A DNA stretch of 64,000 nucleotides from Halobiforma nitratireducens JCM 10879. Its GTDB lineage: Archaea; Halobacteriota; Halobacteria; Halobacteriales; Natrialbaceae. Below, piece after piece: positions 1 to 8,233 of the stretch (the stretch's first letter is position 1; each line of letters opens with the position of its first letter). The DNA lies in NCBI RefSeq assembly GCF_000337895.1, contig NZ_AOMA01000070.1, positions 25,039 through 89,038 on the forward strand. The letters are read 5' to 3'. A program made the position numbers and the translations under genes. The notes below the pieces were generated by a model, which saw only the letters and a program-made list of their open reading frames with translations, was not told the DNA's origin and ran no database searches.

Positions 1-21
1 AGAGATGTGTATAAGAGACAG
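1..21. other. Sequencing adapter remnant (Tn5/Nextera mosaic end)
   Basis: Bases 3-21 are identical to the 19-base Tn5 mosaic end used in transposase-based library preparation (AGATGTGTATAAGAGACAG). It abuts the interior of a haloarchaeal reading frame, so it is leftover adapter at a contig end and not genomic sequence. Homology searches at this edge should exclude it. Confidence 0.96.
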
Positions 22-291
22 GCTCTCGACGGCCAGGTAGACGACGGGCGCGGCTCCAAGCGGCGGGTCCGCGAAGTAGTCGATTCCCGTGACCTGGGCT
101 TCGACCGCGGGCGTGCCCTCGAGTGCACGGTGGGCGCGGTGCTGGAGCTGGGCGACGTGGTCGGCGTCGCCGAGGCGTTTGAGTAGACAAGAGTGAGTCT
201 CGCGGACGTCGTCGAACCCGACGAGTTCGGGGTAGAGTTCGTTTGCGAGGGTCCGGACGCGACCCGGAACGGGAACGTTGACGCTGTACAC
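22..291 (-). CDS. 2'-5' RNA ligase family protein, 3' part missing
   Basis: The minus strand from a GTG at 291 gives at least 90 residues beginning MYSVNVPVPGRV and running open to the adapter junction at 22, so the C-terminal part is cut off by the contig end. The N-terminus looks like the haloarchaeal 2'-5' RNA ligase (LigT/2H phosphoesterase) family. The fragment contains THSCLLKRL, which I read as the first catalytic H-x-T/S-type region; the second 2H motif would lie beyond the edge. An in-frame stop (322-324) lies 30 bases upstream of the GTG and there is no ATG between, which supports this start. Function is inferred from family resemblance only. Confidence 0.72.
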
Positions 292-379
292 TACTGTCCG
301 GACGGACGGGAGTGGCGAGTATCAGTCTGACGCTCTCGGTCGGCGGTCGGGTCGGTGATCGCGCCCGTCCTGTGGCGTC

Positions 380-565
380 TCAGATTCGATCGAACAGCCA
401 GAGAACGATCACGGCTGCGATGACGAGCAGTAGGATCGGCATCACGATCCGGACGACCCAGCCGACGACGATGCCGACGATCTGCAAGACGAGTAACACG
501 GCAACCAACGCGAGGACGATCGTAAGCAGCGTGTCGACCGCGAGTTTGCCGCGGGTACCGATCAT
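380..565 (-). CDS. Small two-helix membrane protein (DUF7554-like)
   Basis: A 61-residue protein with a short polar N-terminus (MIGTRGKLAVD), two hydrophobic stretches at about residues 12-34 and 36-57, and a C-terminal LFDRI. This pattern matches a family of tiny haloarchaeal membrane proteins (I believe DUF7554) of unknown function. It is transcribed divergently from the winged-helix membrane protein that starts at 677, with 111 bases between them. No catalytic motif is visible. The reading frame is clean and the hydrophobic pattern is unlikely by chance in this GC-rich DNA. Confidence 0.7.
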   Translation of the reverse strand: MIGTRGKLAVDTLLTIVLALVAVLLVLQIVGIVVGWVVRIVMPILLLVIAAVIVLWLFDRI

Positions 566-645
566 ACCGCATATAGGTGAGCGAGGATGAAAAGGACTCC
601 GAACCGAACAAGATCGGTCTCGAGACGGGAGGTGAGTCGGAAAGA

Positions 646-656
646 CCTATTTACTC
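646..656 (+). promoter_or_regulatory. TATA box of the gene at 677
   Basis: The A/T-rich CTATTTAC lies 24-30 bases before the ATG at 677. That is the spacing expected for a leaderless haloarchaeal transcript. It favours 677 over the upstream in-frame codon at 587. Confidence 0.5.
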
Positions 657-676
657 GGCACCAGCATTGTGAGATA

Positions 677-1900
677 ATGGACGCGAGGGGGCTGTGGGCC
701 CTACTCTGTGTGCTGGTGGTGGTCGGGTGCTCGGTGGCGTTCGTCCCGTTCGCGGCGGCCGCGGTCGACAGTGCCGGCGAGGTCGTGGGTGGTGCCCACG
801 CCGAGGCCGGCGAATCTGCCGGGACCGAACCCGCGATAGCGGATGCGACGCTACAGGAAGCGCCCACGGAGAGCGACGAACTCGACGCTCCCGACGAGGT
901 CCACATCGACGTCTTCGTCCACGAGAACGGTTCGGCGACGTTCGTCGTCGACTACCGGTTCGAGAACAACTCCGAGTCGAACTGGAGCGCACTTCAGGAC
1001 GACGTAGAGGCCCATCCTGACGCGTACGCCGAGAGCGAGGCCGCCGACTGGAACGAAATCCTCGAAGCGGGACAGAACGTCACCGAACGCGACATGGAGA
1101 TCAGGAACGCGTCGGTGAGGACCGATACGAGTTCCGCACCGCGGGAGATCGGCCACGTCGAGTTTACCTTCGAATGGCACTCCTTCGCGTACGTGGAGCT
1201 GAACCGCATCGATGCCGGCGATGCGCTGGTCGGTTTTACCCTCTCGGACGACACCACGCTGCGGCTGTTCCCGCCGGAGGGGTACGTCATCGGAGCCGTC
1301 GAACCGATGCCGGACGATCCGCCGGACGGGTCAGTCTTCTGGGACGGCGATGCCACGGAGTTCGCCGACGACGAACCGTACGTCGAAATCCTCGAGAACG
1401 GCGACGCCGGGGCCCAGGAGGAAGAACCCGACCCCGGTCCGACGAGTCCGTGGTTGATCGTCATCGTCGCACTGGTGCTTCTGGCGACCGTCGGGGCCGC
1501 GGGCTGGTGGGTACGCCACCAGGAGATTCTGGCCCCGAACGAGGACGCAGATACGGCGGGAGCAGAGGGTAACGGGGCCACGGCCGCGGGAACGGGTACG
1601 GGTACGGGTACGGGTCCGGACGCCACCGGGGCAAACGGCAGTAATCCGGACGGACCACCGCCGGAACTACTGAGCAACGAAGAGCGGGTGCTGCGCTTGC
1701 TCGAGCAACGCGGAGGTCGGATCAAGCAGCAAGACGTCGTCTCGGAACTGGACTGGACGGAGGCGAAGACGAGCCAGGTCGTCGGCGGACTGCGAGAAGA
1801 CGGCGAGATCGAGGTGTTCCGGATCGGCCGCGAGAACGTGCTGGCCCTGCCCGACGAAGACGGGGGCGACGAGCGCAGCGAGAACACCGACGACGCGTAA
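677..1900 (+). CDS. Membrane-anchored winged-helix regulator (DUF7345/DUF7343-like)
   Basis: A 407-residue protein starting at ATG 677. It begins with a signal peptide or anchor (about residues 4-25), followed by an extracytoplasmic domain (about 70-250) rich in N-x-S/T sequons. A transmembrane helix follows at about 259-281, then a Gly/Thr/Ala linker, then a C-terminal winged helix (about 333-390: EERVLRLLEQRGGRIKQQDV and following). This is the layout of haloarchaeal membrane-bound HTH proteins thought to couple an external domain to transcription; ligand and targets are unknown. Acidic extracellular part and acidic tail are normal for the group. Confidence 0.75.
   Translation: MDARGLWALLCVLVVVGCSVAFVPFAAAAVDSAGEVVGGAHAEAGESAGTEPAIADATLQEAPTESDELDAPDEVHIDVFVHENGSATFVVDYRFENNSESNWSALQDDVEAHPDAYAESEAADWNEILEAGQNVTERDMEIRNASVRTDTSSAPREIGHVEFTFEWHSFAYVELNRIDAGDALVGFTLSDDTTLRLFPPEGYVIGAVEPMPDDPPDGSVFWDGDATEFADDEPYVEILENGDAGAQEEEPDPGPTSPWLIVIVALVLLATVGAAGWWVRHQEILAPNEDADTAGAEGNGATAAGTGTGTGTGPDATGANGSNPDGPPPELLSNEERVLRLLEQRGGRIKQQDVVSELDWTEAKTSQVVGGLREDGEIEVFRIGRENVLALPDEDGGDERSENTDDA
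1588..1616 (+). repeat. Hexanucleotide microsatellite GGGTAC, about 3.5 units
   Basis: A short in-frame run of GGGTAC-type hexamers encodes a Gly-Thr repeat in the linker between the transmembrane helix and the winged helix of the preceding gene. Length changes in hexamer steps would alter only linker length. Confidence 0.8.
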
Positions 1901-1945
1901 CGCGACGGGAGGCCGCGACCGGGTAACATTTGCGAGGCAGACAGA

Positions 1946-1953
1946 TTTTAATA
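1946..1953 (+). promoter_or_regulatory. TATA box (TTTTAATA) ahead of the mini-ORF at 1978
   Basis: TTTTAATA is centred 29 bases upstream of the ATG at 1978, the classic distance for a leaderless archaeal transcript. It implies that transcription begins well upstream of argG. Confidence 0.5.
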
Positions 1954-1977
1954 GGGTCGGGCGATACCCGTCTACCA

Positions 1978-2067
1978 ATGAGCCGACCCGTCGGTTCCGC
2001 GCTCATCCGTTTCGATACCGACGGGTCCGTCGCTCGACGACGGCGACGACCGCGACCGGGCCTTTGA
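1978..2067 (+). CDS. Candidate leaderless 29-residue arginine-rich ORF upstream of argG
   Basis: ATG at 1978 opens a 29-codon frame ending with TGA at 2065-2067. Eight of 29 residues are Arg (positions 3, 11, 20-24 and 26), with five in a row just before the stop. The frame has a well-placed TATA box and lies ahead of the arginine biosynthesis genes, which resembles a bacterial attenuation leader peptide. Against this, argG has its own TATA box downstream (2178-2184), and spurious short ORFs in this DNA are often Arg-rich. No homologue is known to me. Confidence 0.3.
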   Translation: MSRPVGSALIRFDTDGSVARRRRRPRPGL

Positions 2068-2133
2068 GCCCGTACTATACCTATCCCCCACGTCCCCCGG
2101 TTTCCCGCTCCCCTGAAAACTCAATTTTACGGT

Positions 2134-2147
2134 TAGAGTACACTCTA
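2134..2147. promoter_or_regulatory. Inverted repeat upstream of the argG promoter
   Basis: TAGAGT-AC-ACTCTA is a perfect 6-bp inverted repeat about 30 bases upstream of the argG TATA box, in an AT-rich stretch. A role as operator for an arginine-responsive or other regulator is a guess from position. Confidence 0.35.
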
Positions 2148-2177
2148 CCACTAAATTTCGCAAAATAAACCGACGAA

Positions 2178-2184
2178 TTTAATA
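2178..2184 (+). promoter_or_regulatory. TATA box of argG
   Basis: TTTAATA lies 29-35 bases before the argG ATG at 2213, giving a leaderless or near-leaderless mRNA for the argGH unit. Confidence 0.55.
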
Positions 2185-2212
2185 CCATCCTTCCGTTGGA
2201 TTCGAGTACGAC

Positions 2213-3466
2213 ATGACACGCGTGGCACTCGCGTTCTCGGGCGGCCTGGACACGACCGTCTGCGTCCCGCTGCTCGAGGAGGAATACGGATACGACGAAG
2301 TGATCGGCGTCACAGTAGACGTCGGCCAGCCAGAATCGGAGTTCGACGAAGCCGAAGAGACCGCCGAAGCGCTCGATCTGGACCACTACGTGGTCGACGC
2401 GAAAGCGGAGTTCGCAGACCTCTGTCTCGAGGGGGTCCGCGCGAACGCGACCTACCAGGGCTACCCTCTGGGGACGGCGCTCGCCCGTCCCGTGATCGCC
2501 GAAGCGATCCTCGAGGTCGCGACGGAACAGGACTGTGACGGCGTCGCCCACGGCTGTACTGGCAAGGGCAACGATCAGTTGCGTTTCGAAGCCGTCTGGC
2601 GCGACTCGGACCTCGAAGTGATCGCGCCCGTGCGCGAACTCGGCCTCACCCGCGAGTGGGAACAGGAGTACGCCGCGGAGAAGGGCCTGCCCGTCGAGGG
2701 CGGCAGCGGCGGCGACTGGTCGATCGACACGAACCTCTGGAGTCGCTCGGTCGAGGGCGACGACCTCGAGGACCCGAACTACGTTCCGTCGACGGAAATC
2801 TACGACTGGACCGACGAGCCGACCGGCGAGAGCGAGGAGATCGAGATCACCTTCGAGAACGGTTATCCCGTGGCCATCGACGGCCAGCAGTACGAGCCCG
2901 TCGAGCTGATCGAGTATCTGAACGAACTCGCGGGTTCCTACGGCGTCGGTCGCACCGACGTGATGGAGGATCGTATGCTCGGCCTGAAAGTTCGCGAGAA
3001 CTACGAGCATCCGGCGGCGACGACGCTGCTGAACGCCCACGAGACCCTCGAGGGGCTCGTGCTCACCCAGGAGGAACGCGAGTTCAAACAGCAGATCGAC
3101 CAGCAGTGGGCCAAGAAAGGCTACGAAGGACTGGTCGACGCACCGCTGGTCGACGCGCTCGAGGGCTTCATCGCCGAGACCCAGAAGCGCGTCACCGGGA
3201 CGGTGACGATCCGCTTCGAGGGTGGCAAGGCCCGTCCCGTCGCCCGCGACAGCGAGTACGCGGCCTACTCGGCGGAACACGCCTCCTTCGACACCGAGAC
3301 GGTCGGCAAGATCGCCCAGGAGGACGCGACGGGCGTCGCGAAGTACCACGGGTTCCAGCGTCGTCTGGCAAACGGCGTCCTCGAGGACGAGGACGAAGAC
3401 GAGAGCGAACCGGTCGAACTCGCGACCGACGGCGGGAACGTCGACGACGGAGAGACCGGAAACTAA
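2213..3466 (+). CDS. argG: Argininosuccinate synthase
   Basis: A 417-residue enzyme that condenses citrulline and aspartate with ATP to argininosuccinate, the next-to-last step of arginine synthesis. The N-terminal nucleotide-binding loop AFSGGLDTT (residues 7-15) is the PP-loop signature of the family. Further family blocks are HGCTGKGNDQLRFE and SGGDWSIDTNLWSRS. The length is about normal for the family, with an added acidic C-terminal tail (EDEDEDESEP) typical of halophiles. It is followed after only two bases by argH, so the pair is surely co-transcribed. The start ATG is set by the TATA spacing. Confidence 0.97.
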   Translation: MTRVALAFSGGLDTTVCVPLLEEEYGYDEVIGVTVDVGQPESEFDEAEETAEALDLDHYVVDAKAEFADLCLEGVRANATYQGYPLGTALARPVIAEAILEVATEQDCDGVAHGCTGKGNDQLRFEAVWRDSDLEVIAPVRELGLTREWEQEYAAEKGLPVEGGSGGDWSIDTNLWSRSVEGDDLEDPNYVPSTEIYDWTDEPTGESEEIEITFENGYPVAIDGQQYEPVELIEYLNELAGSYGVGRTDVMEDRMLGLKVRENYEHPAATTLLNAHETLEGLVLTQEEREFKQQIDQQWAKKGYEGLVDAPLVDALEGFIAETQKRVTGTVTIRFEGGKARPVARDSEYAAYSAEHASFDTETVGKIAQEDATGVAKYHGFQRRLANGVLEDEDEDESEPVELATDGGNVDDGETGN

Positions 3467-3468
3467 CG

Positions 3469-4956
3469 ATGTCCGGGGAGAGCGCTCACGACGGTGGCGG
3501 ACTCGACGACGATCAGAACGACGAGAGCGTCGTTCGGCGAGACCGGTTCAGCGGCGGCCCCGCCCGGAGCTTCCTCTCCTCGCTCGAGGCCGACCGGCGA
3601 ATCTTCGAGGCCGACCTCGAGGTCGACCGCGCACACGTCGTGATGCTCGCCGAACGAGGGATCGTCGCCGACGATGTCGCCGGTGATATCCTGACCGCAC
3701 TCGATACGATCGAGGTCAGCGGTCACGAGAATCTCCCCGACGGTGAGGACGTTCACGAGGCCATCGAGACGGCCGTCATCGATCGCATCGGCGAGGACGG
3801 CGGGAAGATGCACACCGCGCGATCACGCAACGACGAGGTCGCGACCTGCATCCGCTACCGTCTGCGCGAGGACGTCCTCGAAGCGATCGAGACGACCCTC
3901 GCCGTGCGCGAATCGCTGGTGGACGTCGCCGAGACCCACCAGGAGACCGTGATGCCCGGCTACACGCACCTCCAGCCCGCACAGCCGACGACGGTCGCCC
4001 ACTGGGCGCTGTCCTACGAGGGAGCCGTTCGCCGCGACACCGAACGCCTCCTCGAGGCCTACGACCGGATCAACCGGTCGCCGCTGGGCGGGGCCGCGTT
4101 CGCGGGGACGACCTTCGACATCGACCGCGAGCGTACGGCCGAGTTGCTCGGCTTCGAGGACGTGATCGAAAACTCGATGGACGCCGCCTCGAGTCGCGAT
4201 TTCCTGCTCGAGACCGTCCAGGCGCTGTCGACCCACGCGACGACGCTGTCGGGGCTGGCCGAGGACGTCATCGTCTTCGCGAACCGCGGCTTCGTCGACC
4301 TCTCGGACGACTACGCCTCGACGTCGTCGATCATGCCCCAGAAAAAGAACCCCGACACGCTCGAACTCGTCCGCGCAGTTGCGGGCGACGCCGCGGGCGC
4401 GGTCCAGGGACTGACGACGACGCTGAAGGGACTGCCGCGCGCGTACAACCGCGACCTCCAGCGTGCGACGAGCCACGCCTGGGAGACAGCCGACGCGGTG
4501 ACGGAAGCCAGCGAGGTCGCGGCGGGAGCGGTCGCCACCGCGGAGTGGAACGACGAGGCGCTCGCGGCGGAAGCGGGCGAGGGGTTCTCGACGGCGACTG
4601 GCGTCGCCGACCTGCTGGCCGCGAACGGACTGCCGTTCAGGACGGCCCACGAGATGGTCGCTCACGCCGCGGAGAGCGGTGGAACCTACGAGGCTATCGA
4701 AGCTGCCGCCGACGATGTCCTCGAGGAACCCCTCGAGTCGTACGTCGATCCCGCAGCAGTCGAAGACGCGCTCGATCCCGTCGAGAGCGTCGCGAGCCGC
4801 GACTCCACGGGCGGGCCAGCACCGGACGCGGTAGCGGACCAACTCGAGTCGGCCCGTGACGCGCTGGCGGCCGAGGAGGCTGCTCTCGAGGAGACCAAAG
4901 CCGCGCTCGAAGAGGCCTACGAAACGCTCCGTACCGAGGTAAACGAGTATGTCTGA
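3469..4956 (+). CDS. argH: Argininosuccinate lyase
   Basis: A 495-residue protein of the fumarase/aspartase superfamily that splits argininosuccinate into arginine and fumarate. It shows the family signature SSIMPQKKNPD at about residues 286-296, the HTARSRND block near residue 118 and PGYTHLQPAQPT near 164. The reading frame is open far upstream into argG, but the ATG at 3469, two bases after the argG stop, gives the expected N-terminus MSGESAHDGG before the conserved RFSGGPA. The C-terminal helical region is rich in Glu and Ala. Confidence 0.96.
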   Translation: MSGESAHDGGGLDDDQNDESVVRRDRFSGGPARSFLSSLEADRRIFEADLEVDRAHVVMLAERGIVADDVAGDILTALDTIEVSGHENLPDGEDVHEAIETAVIDRIGEDGGKMHTARSRNDEVATCIRYRLREDVLEAIETTLAVRESLVDVAETHQETVMPGYTHLQPAQPTTVAHWALSYEGAVRRDTERLLEAYDRINRSPLGGAAFAGTTFDIDRERTAELLGFEDVIENSMDAASSRDFLLETVQALSTHATTLSGLAEDVIVFANRGFVDLSDDYASTSSIMPQKKNPDTLELVRAVAGDAAGAVQGLTTTLKGLPRAYNRDLQRATSHAWETADAVTEASEVAAGAVATAEWNDEALAAEAGEGFSTATGVADLLAANGLPFRTAHEMVAHAAESGGTYEAIEAAADDVLEEPLESYVDPAAVEDALDPVESVASRDSTGGPAPDAVADQLESARDALAAEEAALEETKAALEEAYETLRTEVNEYV

Positions 4957-4985
4957 CCGACCGTTCGAGAACCGAGTGCCACGCC

Positions 4986-5041
4986 GACGGCCGCGAACGC
5001 GGCCGTCTCGAACGCCGCAGGGCCGGGAACGTCGGTTCCCG
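4986..5041 (+). terminator. Two tandem stem-loops after argH
   Basis: GACGGCCGCG-AA-CGCGGCCGTC (4986-5007) is a perfect 10-bp inverted repeat. It is followed by CGGGAAC-GTCG-GTTCCCG (5024-5041), a 7-bp stem with a four-base loop. They begin 30 bases after the argH stop and lie upstream of the separate lysW promoter, so they probably mark the end of the argGH transcript or protect its 3' end. There is no strong T-tract after them. Confidence 0.5.
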
Positions 5042-5173
5042 CCGGAGCGGCCGTCCCCGTGAGGGGACAACTACCAACCACATGATATACATAGATAAAA
5101 AGTGCGTAAGATAGTGTTTCTGGGGTCGTTAGAGACGGGTATAGAAATATAATTTTTATTATAGGTTCGAAGG

Positions 5174-5180
5174 GTTTAAG
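5174..5180 (+). promoter_or_regulatory. TATA box of the lysW-argXCBDEF operon
   Basis: GGTTTAAG is centred about 31 bases before the lysW ATG at 5208, inside an unusually AT-rich 250-base gap after argH. It indicates that lysW starts a second transcription unit. A GGTGAG motif a few bases before the ATG could also serve as ribosome binding site on a longer transcript. Confidence 0.5.
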
Positions 5181-5207
5181 GGGTATCGTCGCCCAGGTGA
5201 GAGTACA

Positions 5208-5372
5208 ATGACAGAATGCGTCGAGTGTGGGGCCGAAGTGTCCCTGCACGACGATCTGGAAGCGGGAGAGATCATCGACTGTACGACCTGCGGTGCCGAG
5301 CTGGAAGTCGTCGACACCGAGCCGCCAGTCCTCGAGCGGGCCCCCGAGCTCGAAGAGGACTGGGGTGAGTGA
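5208..5372 (+). CDS. lysW: LysW/ArgW amino-group carrier protein
   Basis: A 54-residue protein with a zinc ribbon (CVEC near residues 4-7 and CTTC at 25-28) and the diagnostic C-terminal EDWGE. In this pathway the gamma-carboxyl of the terminal Glu is joined to the alpha-amino group of glutamate (or aminoadipate). The growing intermediate is carried on LysW through phosphorylation, reduction and transamination until ornithine (or lysine) is released. Clustering with argGH and argF argues for arginine here. The stop codon overlaps the GTG start of argX, a sign of translational coupling. Confidence 0.95.
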   Translation: MTECVECGAEVSLHDDLEAGEIIDCTTCGAELEVVDTEPPVLERAPELEEDWGE

Positions 5373-6295
5373 CATTGCAGATAGGAATTCTCTACTCACG
5401 GATCCGCAAGGACGAGAAGCTCCTGTTGAGCGAGTTGCGCGAGCGCGACCACGAGGTCATCAAGATCGACGTCCGCAAACAGGAGTTCGACGTCGGGGCG
5501 GTTCCCGAAGCGTTCGCCGACCTCGATCTCGTCGTGGACCGCTGTCTCGCCACGAGCCGCAGCCTGTACGCCACGACGTTTTTCGAGTCTTACGGAGTAC
5601 CCGTGGTCAACAGCCACGAGACAGCGGACACGTGTGCTGACAAAGTAAAGAACAGTCTCGCGCTCGAGGGGGCTGGCGTGCCCACCCCCGAGACGAGCGT
5701 CGCGTTCACGAAGGAGACGGCGATGGACGCGATCGAGGACTTCGGCTACCCCTGTGTCCTCAAACCCGTCGTCGGCTCGTGGGGTCGGCTGATGGCGAAG
5801 ATCGACTCACCCGACGCGGCCGAGGCGATCTTAGAGCACAAGGCGACGCTTGGCCACTACGAGCACAAGGTGTTCTACGTCCAGGAGTACGTCGAAAAGC
5901 CCGGGCGTGACATCCGCGTGCTCGCGACCGACGGCGAACCCGTCGCGGCGATGGTCCGCTCGTCGGACCACTGGATCACGAACGCCGCAAAAGGTGCCGA
6001 AACCGATGTCTTCGAACTCGACGACGAGGCACAGGAGTTAGTCCGGAAGGCGAGCGACGCCGTCGGCGGCGGGCTGCTCGGCGTCGATCTGATGGAGACC
6101 GAAGACGTCTCCGAGTCACACTCGGAGGGCAGCCAGACGGAGTCTGGCCAGCGGTATACGGTCCACGAGGTCAACCACACCGTCGAGTTCAAAGCACTGG
6201 ACGAGGCCGTCGAGACCGACGTCGCCAGCGCCGTCGTCGACTGGCTCGAAAAGAAAGCAGGAGCCGACGACGATCAACTCGAGGTGACCGTCTGA
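5369..6295 (+). CDS. argX: LysW-glutamate ligase ArgX (LysX/RimK family)
   Basis: A 308-residue ATP-grasp ligase that attaches glutamate through its amino group to the C-terminus of LysW. Features seen are the N-terminal IGILYSRIRKDEK, the ATP-grasp core (PCVLKPVVGSWGR, VQEYVEKPGRDIRV) and the metal/substrate block HEVNHTVEFKAL near the C-terminus. The start is GTG, overlapping the lysW stop. Between residues about 246 and 259 there is a Ser/Glu/Gln-rich insertion (SESHSEGSQTESGQ) just before the conserved RYTVHEVN. I assign glutamate rather than aminoadipate specificity from operon context only. Confidence 0.9.
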   Translation: MTLQIGILYSRIRKDEKLLLSELRERDHEVIKIDVRKQEFDVGAVPEAFADLDLVVDRCLATSRSLYATTFFESYGVPVVNSHETADTCADKVKNSLALEGAGVPTPETSVAFTKETAMDAIEDFGYPCVLKPVVGSWGRLMAKIDSPDAAEAILEHKATLGHYEHKVFYVQEYVEKPGRDIRVLATDGEPVAAMVRSSDHWITNAAKGAETDVFELDDEAQELVRKASDAVGGGLLGVDLMETEDVSESHSEGSQTESGQRYTVHEVNHTVEFKALDEAVETDVASAVVDWLEKKAGADDDQLEVTV

Positions 6296-7377
6296 TGGCC
6301 GCCGGCACGGAAGCCGATCTGTCGGCTGACGACGCCGGCGAGACCGTCACCGCGACGGTGATCGGCGGCTCCGGTTTCACGGGCGGTGAACTGCTTCGCC
6401 TGCTGGCGGGCCACCCAAACGTCGAGATCAGCGAGGTGACGAGTCGCTCGAAGGCCGGCAAGAGCGTCGGCTCGGTCCACCCGCCGCTGCGCGGCGCGGA
6501 CCTGCGGTTTACGGAACCCGACGACCTCGAGTCCGTCGACGTCCTGTTCGCGGCGACGCCACACGGCGTCTCCATGGGACAGATCGACGAGTTCTTCGAG
6601 GTCGCCGACACCGTCGTGGACCTCTCGGCGGACTTCCGCCTCGAGAGCGAAGCGCAGTACGACGAGTGGTACGACGGCCACGACGCGCCGGCGTACTTAG
6701 AACAGGCCGAGTACGCCTTGCCCGAGATCAACCGCGAGAACCTCGAGGGCGCGGAGCTGATCGCCGGCGGTGGCTGTAACGCCACCGCGACCATTCTGGG
6801 ACTGTATCCGCTGTTCGAGCACGACGTACTCGACGGGGACGAGCAAGTCGTCGTCGACGTGAAAGTCGGCTCGAGCGAGGGCGGTGCGGGCGGCGGCGAG
6901 GCCTCGAGCCATCCCGAGCGATCGGGCGTCGTCCGTCCGTATGCGCCGACGGGCCACCGCCACGAGGCCGAGATCGAGCAGTTCCTCGGGACCTCGGTCG
7001 CCTTTACCTGCCACGCCGTGGACATGGTCCGCGGTGCGAGCGCGACGAGCCACGTCTTCCCGTCGGACCCAGTCTCGAAGGGCGATCTCTGGAACGCGTA
7101 TCGTGGCTGCTACGAGGACGAACCGTTCGTCCGTATGGCTGCCGGCGGCTCCGGCGTGTATCGCTACCCCGAGCCGAAGGCGGTCGCCGGGACGAACTAC
7201 GCCGAGGTCGGGTTCGAACTCGATCCCTCGAACGAGCGCGTCGTCGTCTTCTCGGCGATCGACAACATGATGAAGGGATCGGCCGGGCAGGCGGTCCACG
7301 CCGCCAACGTCGCGCTCGGCTTCGAGGAGACGGCCGGACTCGAGTGTACGGGGCTTCACCCCGTGGGGGCACCCTGA
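6295..7377 (+). CDS. argC: LysW-glutamyl-phosphate reductase (ArgC/LysY)
   Basis: A 360-residue NADPH-dependent reductase that converts the LysW-bound gamma-phosphate to the semialdehyde. It shows a Rossmann start VIGGSGFTGGELLRLLAGHP and the catalytic cysteine in GGGCNATATI (Cys about 161). The late block DNMMKGSAGQAVHAANV is characteristic of N-acetyl-glutamyl-phosphate reductases. The ATG overlaps the argX stop (TGATG). Compared with bacterial ArgC it has an additional N-terminal acidic stretch of about 20 residues, as expected in halophiles. Confidence 0.94.
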   Translation: MAAGTEADLSADDAGETVTATVIGGSGFTGGELLRLLAGHPNVEISEVTSRSKAGKSVGSVHPPLRGADLRFTEPDDLESVDVLFAATPHGVSMGQIDEFFEVADTVVDLSADFRLESEAQYDEWYDGHDAPAYLEQAEYALPEINRENLEGAELIAGGGCNATATILGLYPLFEHDVLDGDEQVVVDVKVGSSEGGAGGGEASSHPERSGVVRPYAPTGHRHEAEIEQFLGTSVAFTCHAVDMVRGASATSHVFPSDPVSKGDLWNAYRGCYEDEPFVRMAAGGSGVYRYPEPKAVAGTNYAEVGFELDPSNERVVVFSAIDNMMKGSAGQAVHAANVALGFEETAGLECTGLHPVGAP

Positions 7378-7378
7378 G

Positions 7379-8233
7379 ATGACGGTCGTCGTGAAAGTCG
7401 GCGGCGCACGCGCCGTCGATCCCGCAGGTGCACTCGCGGATGTCGCCTCGCTGGTCGGCGAGGGGGAAGACGTGGTCCTCACCCACGGCGGTTCGACCGC
7501 CGTCGACGAGACCCTCGAGGATCTCGGCACGAAGCCCACGTACGTCGAGACGCCCGGAGGAGTAGTGGGACGGTTCACCGACGCGGAGACGATGGACGTC
7601 TTCAAGATGGTGATGCCGGGGAAACTCAACACCGACCTCGTCGAGAGCCTGCAGAACGAGGGCGTCAACGCCGTGGGCCTCTCGGGTACCGACGGGAAGT
7701 TGCTCGAGGGGAAACGCAAGTCCGCCGTCCGCGTGAAGGAAGACGGCAAGAAGAAGATCAAACGCGGCGACCACTCGGGGACGATCGACTCGGTCAACGC
7801 CGATCTGCTCGAGACGCTCCTCTCGAGTGGGTACACGCCCGTCGTCTCCGTTCCGGTTCTCGGCGCGGAGAAAGAGGGTGGCTACACCGCAGTCAACGCC
7901 GACGCCGACCGTGCCGCGGCGGCCATCGCGGGCGCACTCGAGGCCGAGCTCGTCGTCCTCACCGACGTGTCGGGGATTTACGAGGACCCCGCAGACGAGT
8001 CGACGAAGATCGACGTGGCCGCGACACCCGCGGCGTTCGAGGCGGTCGAATCAGCCGCGGAAGGGTTCATGACGAAGAAGGTCATGGCCGCCGAGGAGGC
8101 GCTCCAGGGCGGCGCTTCGAGCGTAACGGTCGCGACGGCCAACGCCGACGCACCGATCTCGCAGGCCCTCGCAGGAGAGGGGACGACCCTCGAGCCCGGC
8201 GCAGTCGCCGACGGCGAGGAGGTGGGACAGTGA
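7379..8233 (+). CDS. argB: LysW-glutamate kinase (ArgB/LysZ)
   Basis: A 284-residue amino-acid kinase that phosphorylates the gamma-carboxyl of LysW-bound glutamate. The start VVVKVGGARAVDPAG gives the substrate-phosphate loop, with a second block in LTHGGSTAVDETLEDLG. The C-terminal nucleotide-binding part includes LVVLTDVSGIYEDP and GFMTKKVMAAEEAL, both typical of the family. It begins one base after the argC stop and ends in a four-base overlap with argD. Confidence 0.93.
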   Translation: MTVVVKVGGARAVDPAGALADVASLVGEGEDVVLTHGGSTAVDETLEDLGTKPTYVETPGGVVGRFTDAETMDVFKMVMPGKLNTDLVESLQNEGVNAVGLSGTDGKLLEGKRKSAVRVKEDGKKKIKRGDHSGTIDSVNADLLETLLSSGYTPVVSVPVLGAEKEGGYTAVNADADRAAAAIAGALEAELVVLTDVSGIYEDPADESTKIDVAATPAAFEAVESAAEGFMTKKVMAAEEALQGGASSVTVATANADAPISQALAGEGTTLEPGAVADGEEVGQ

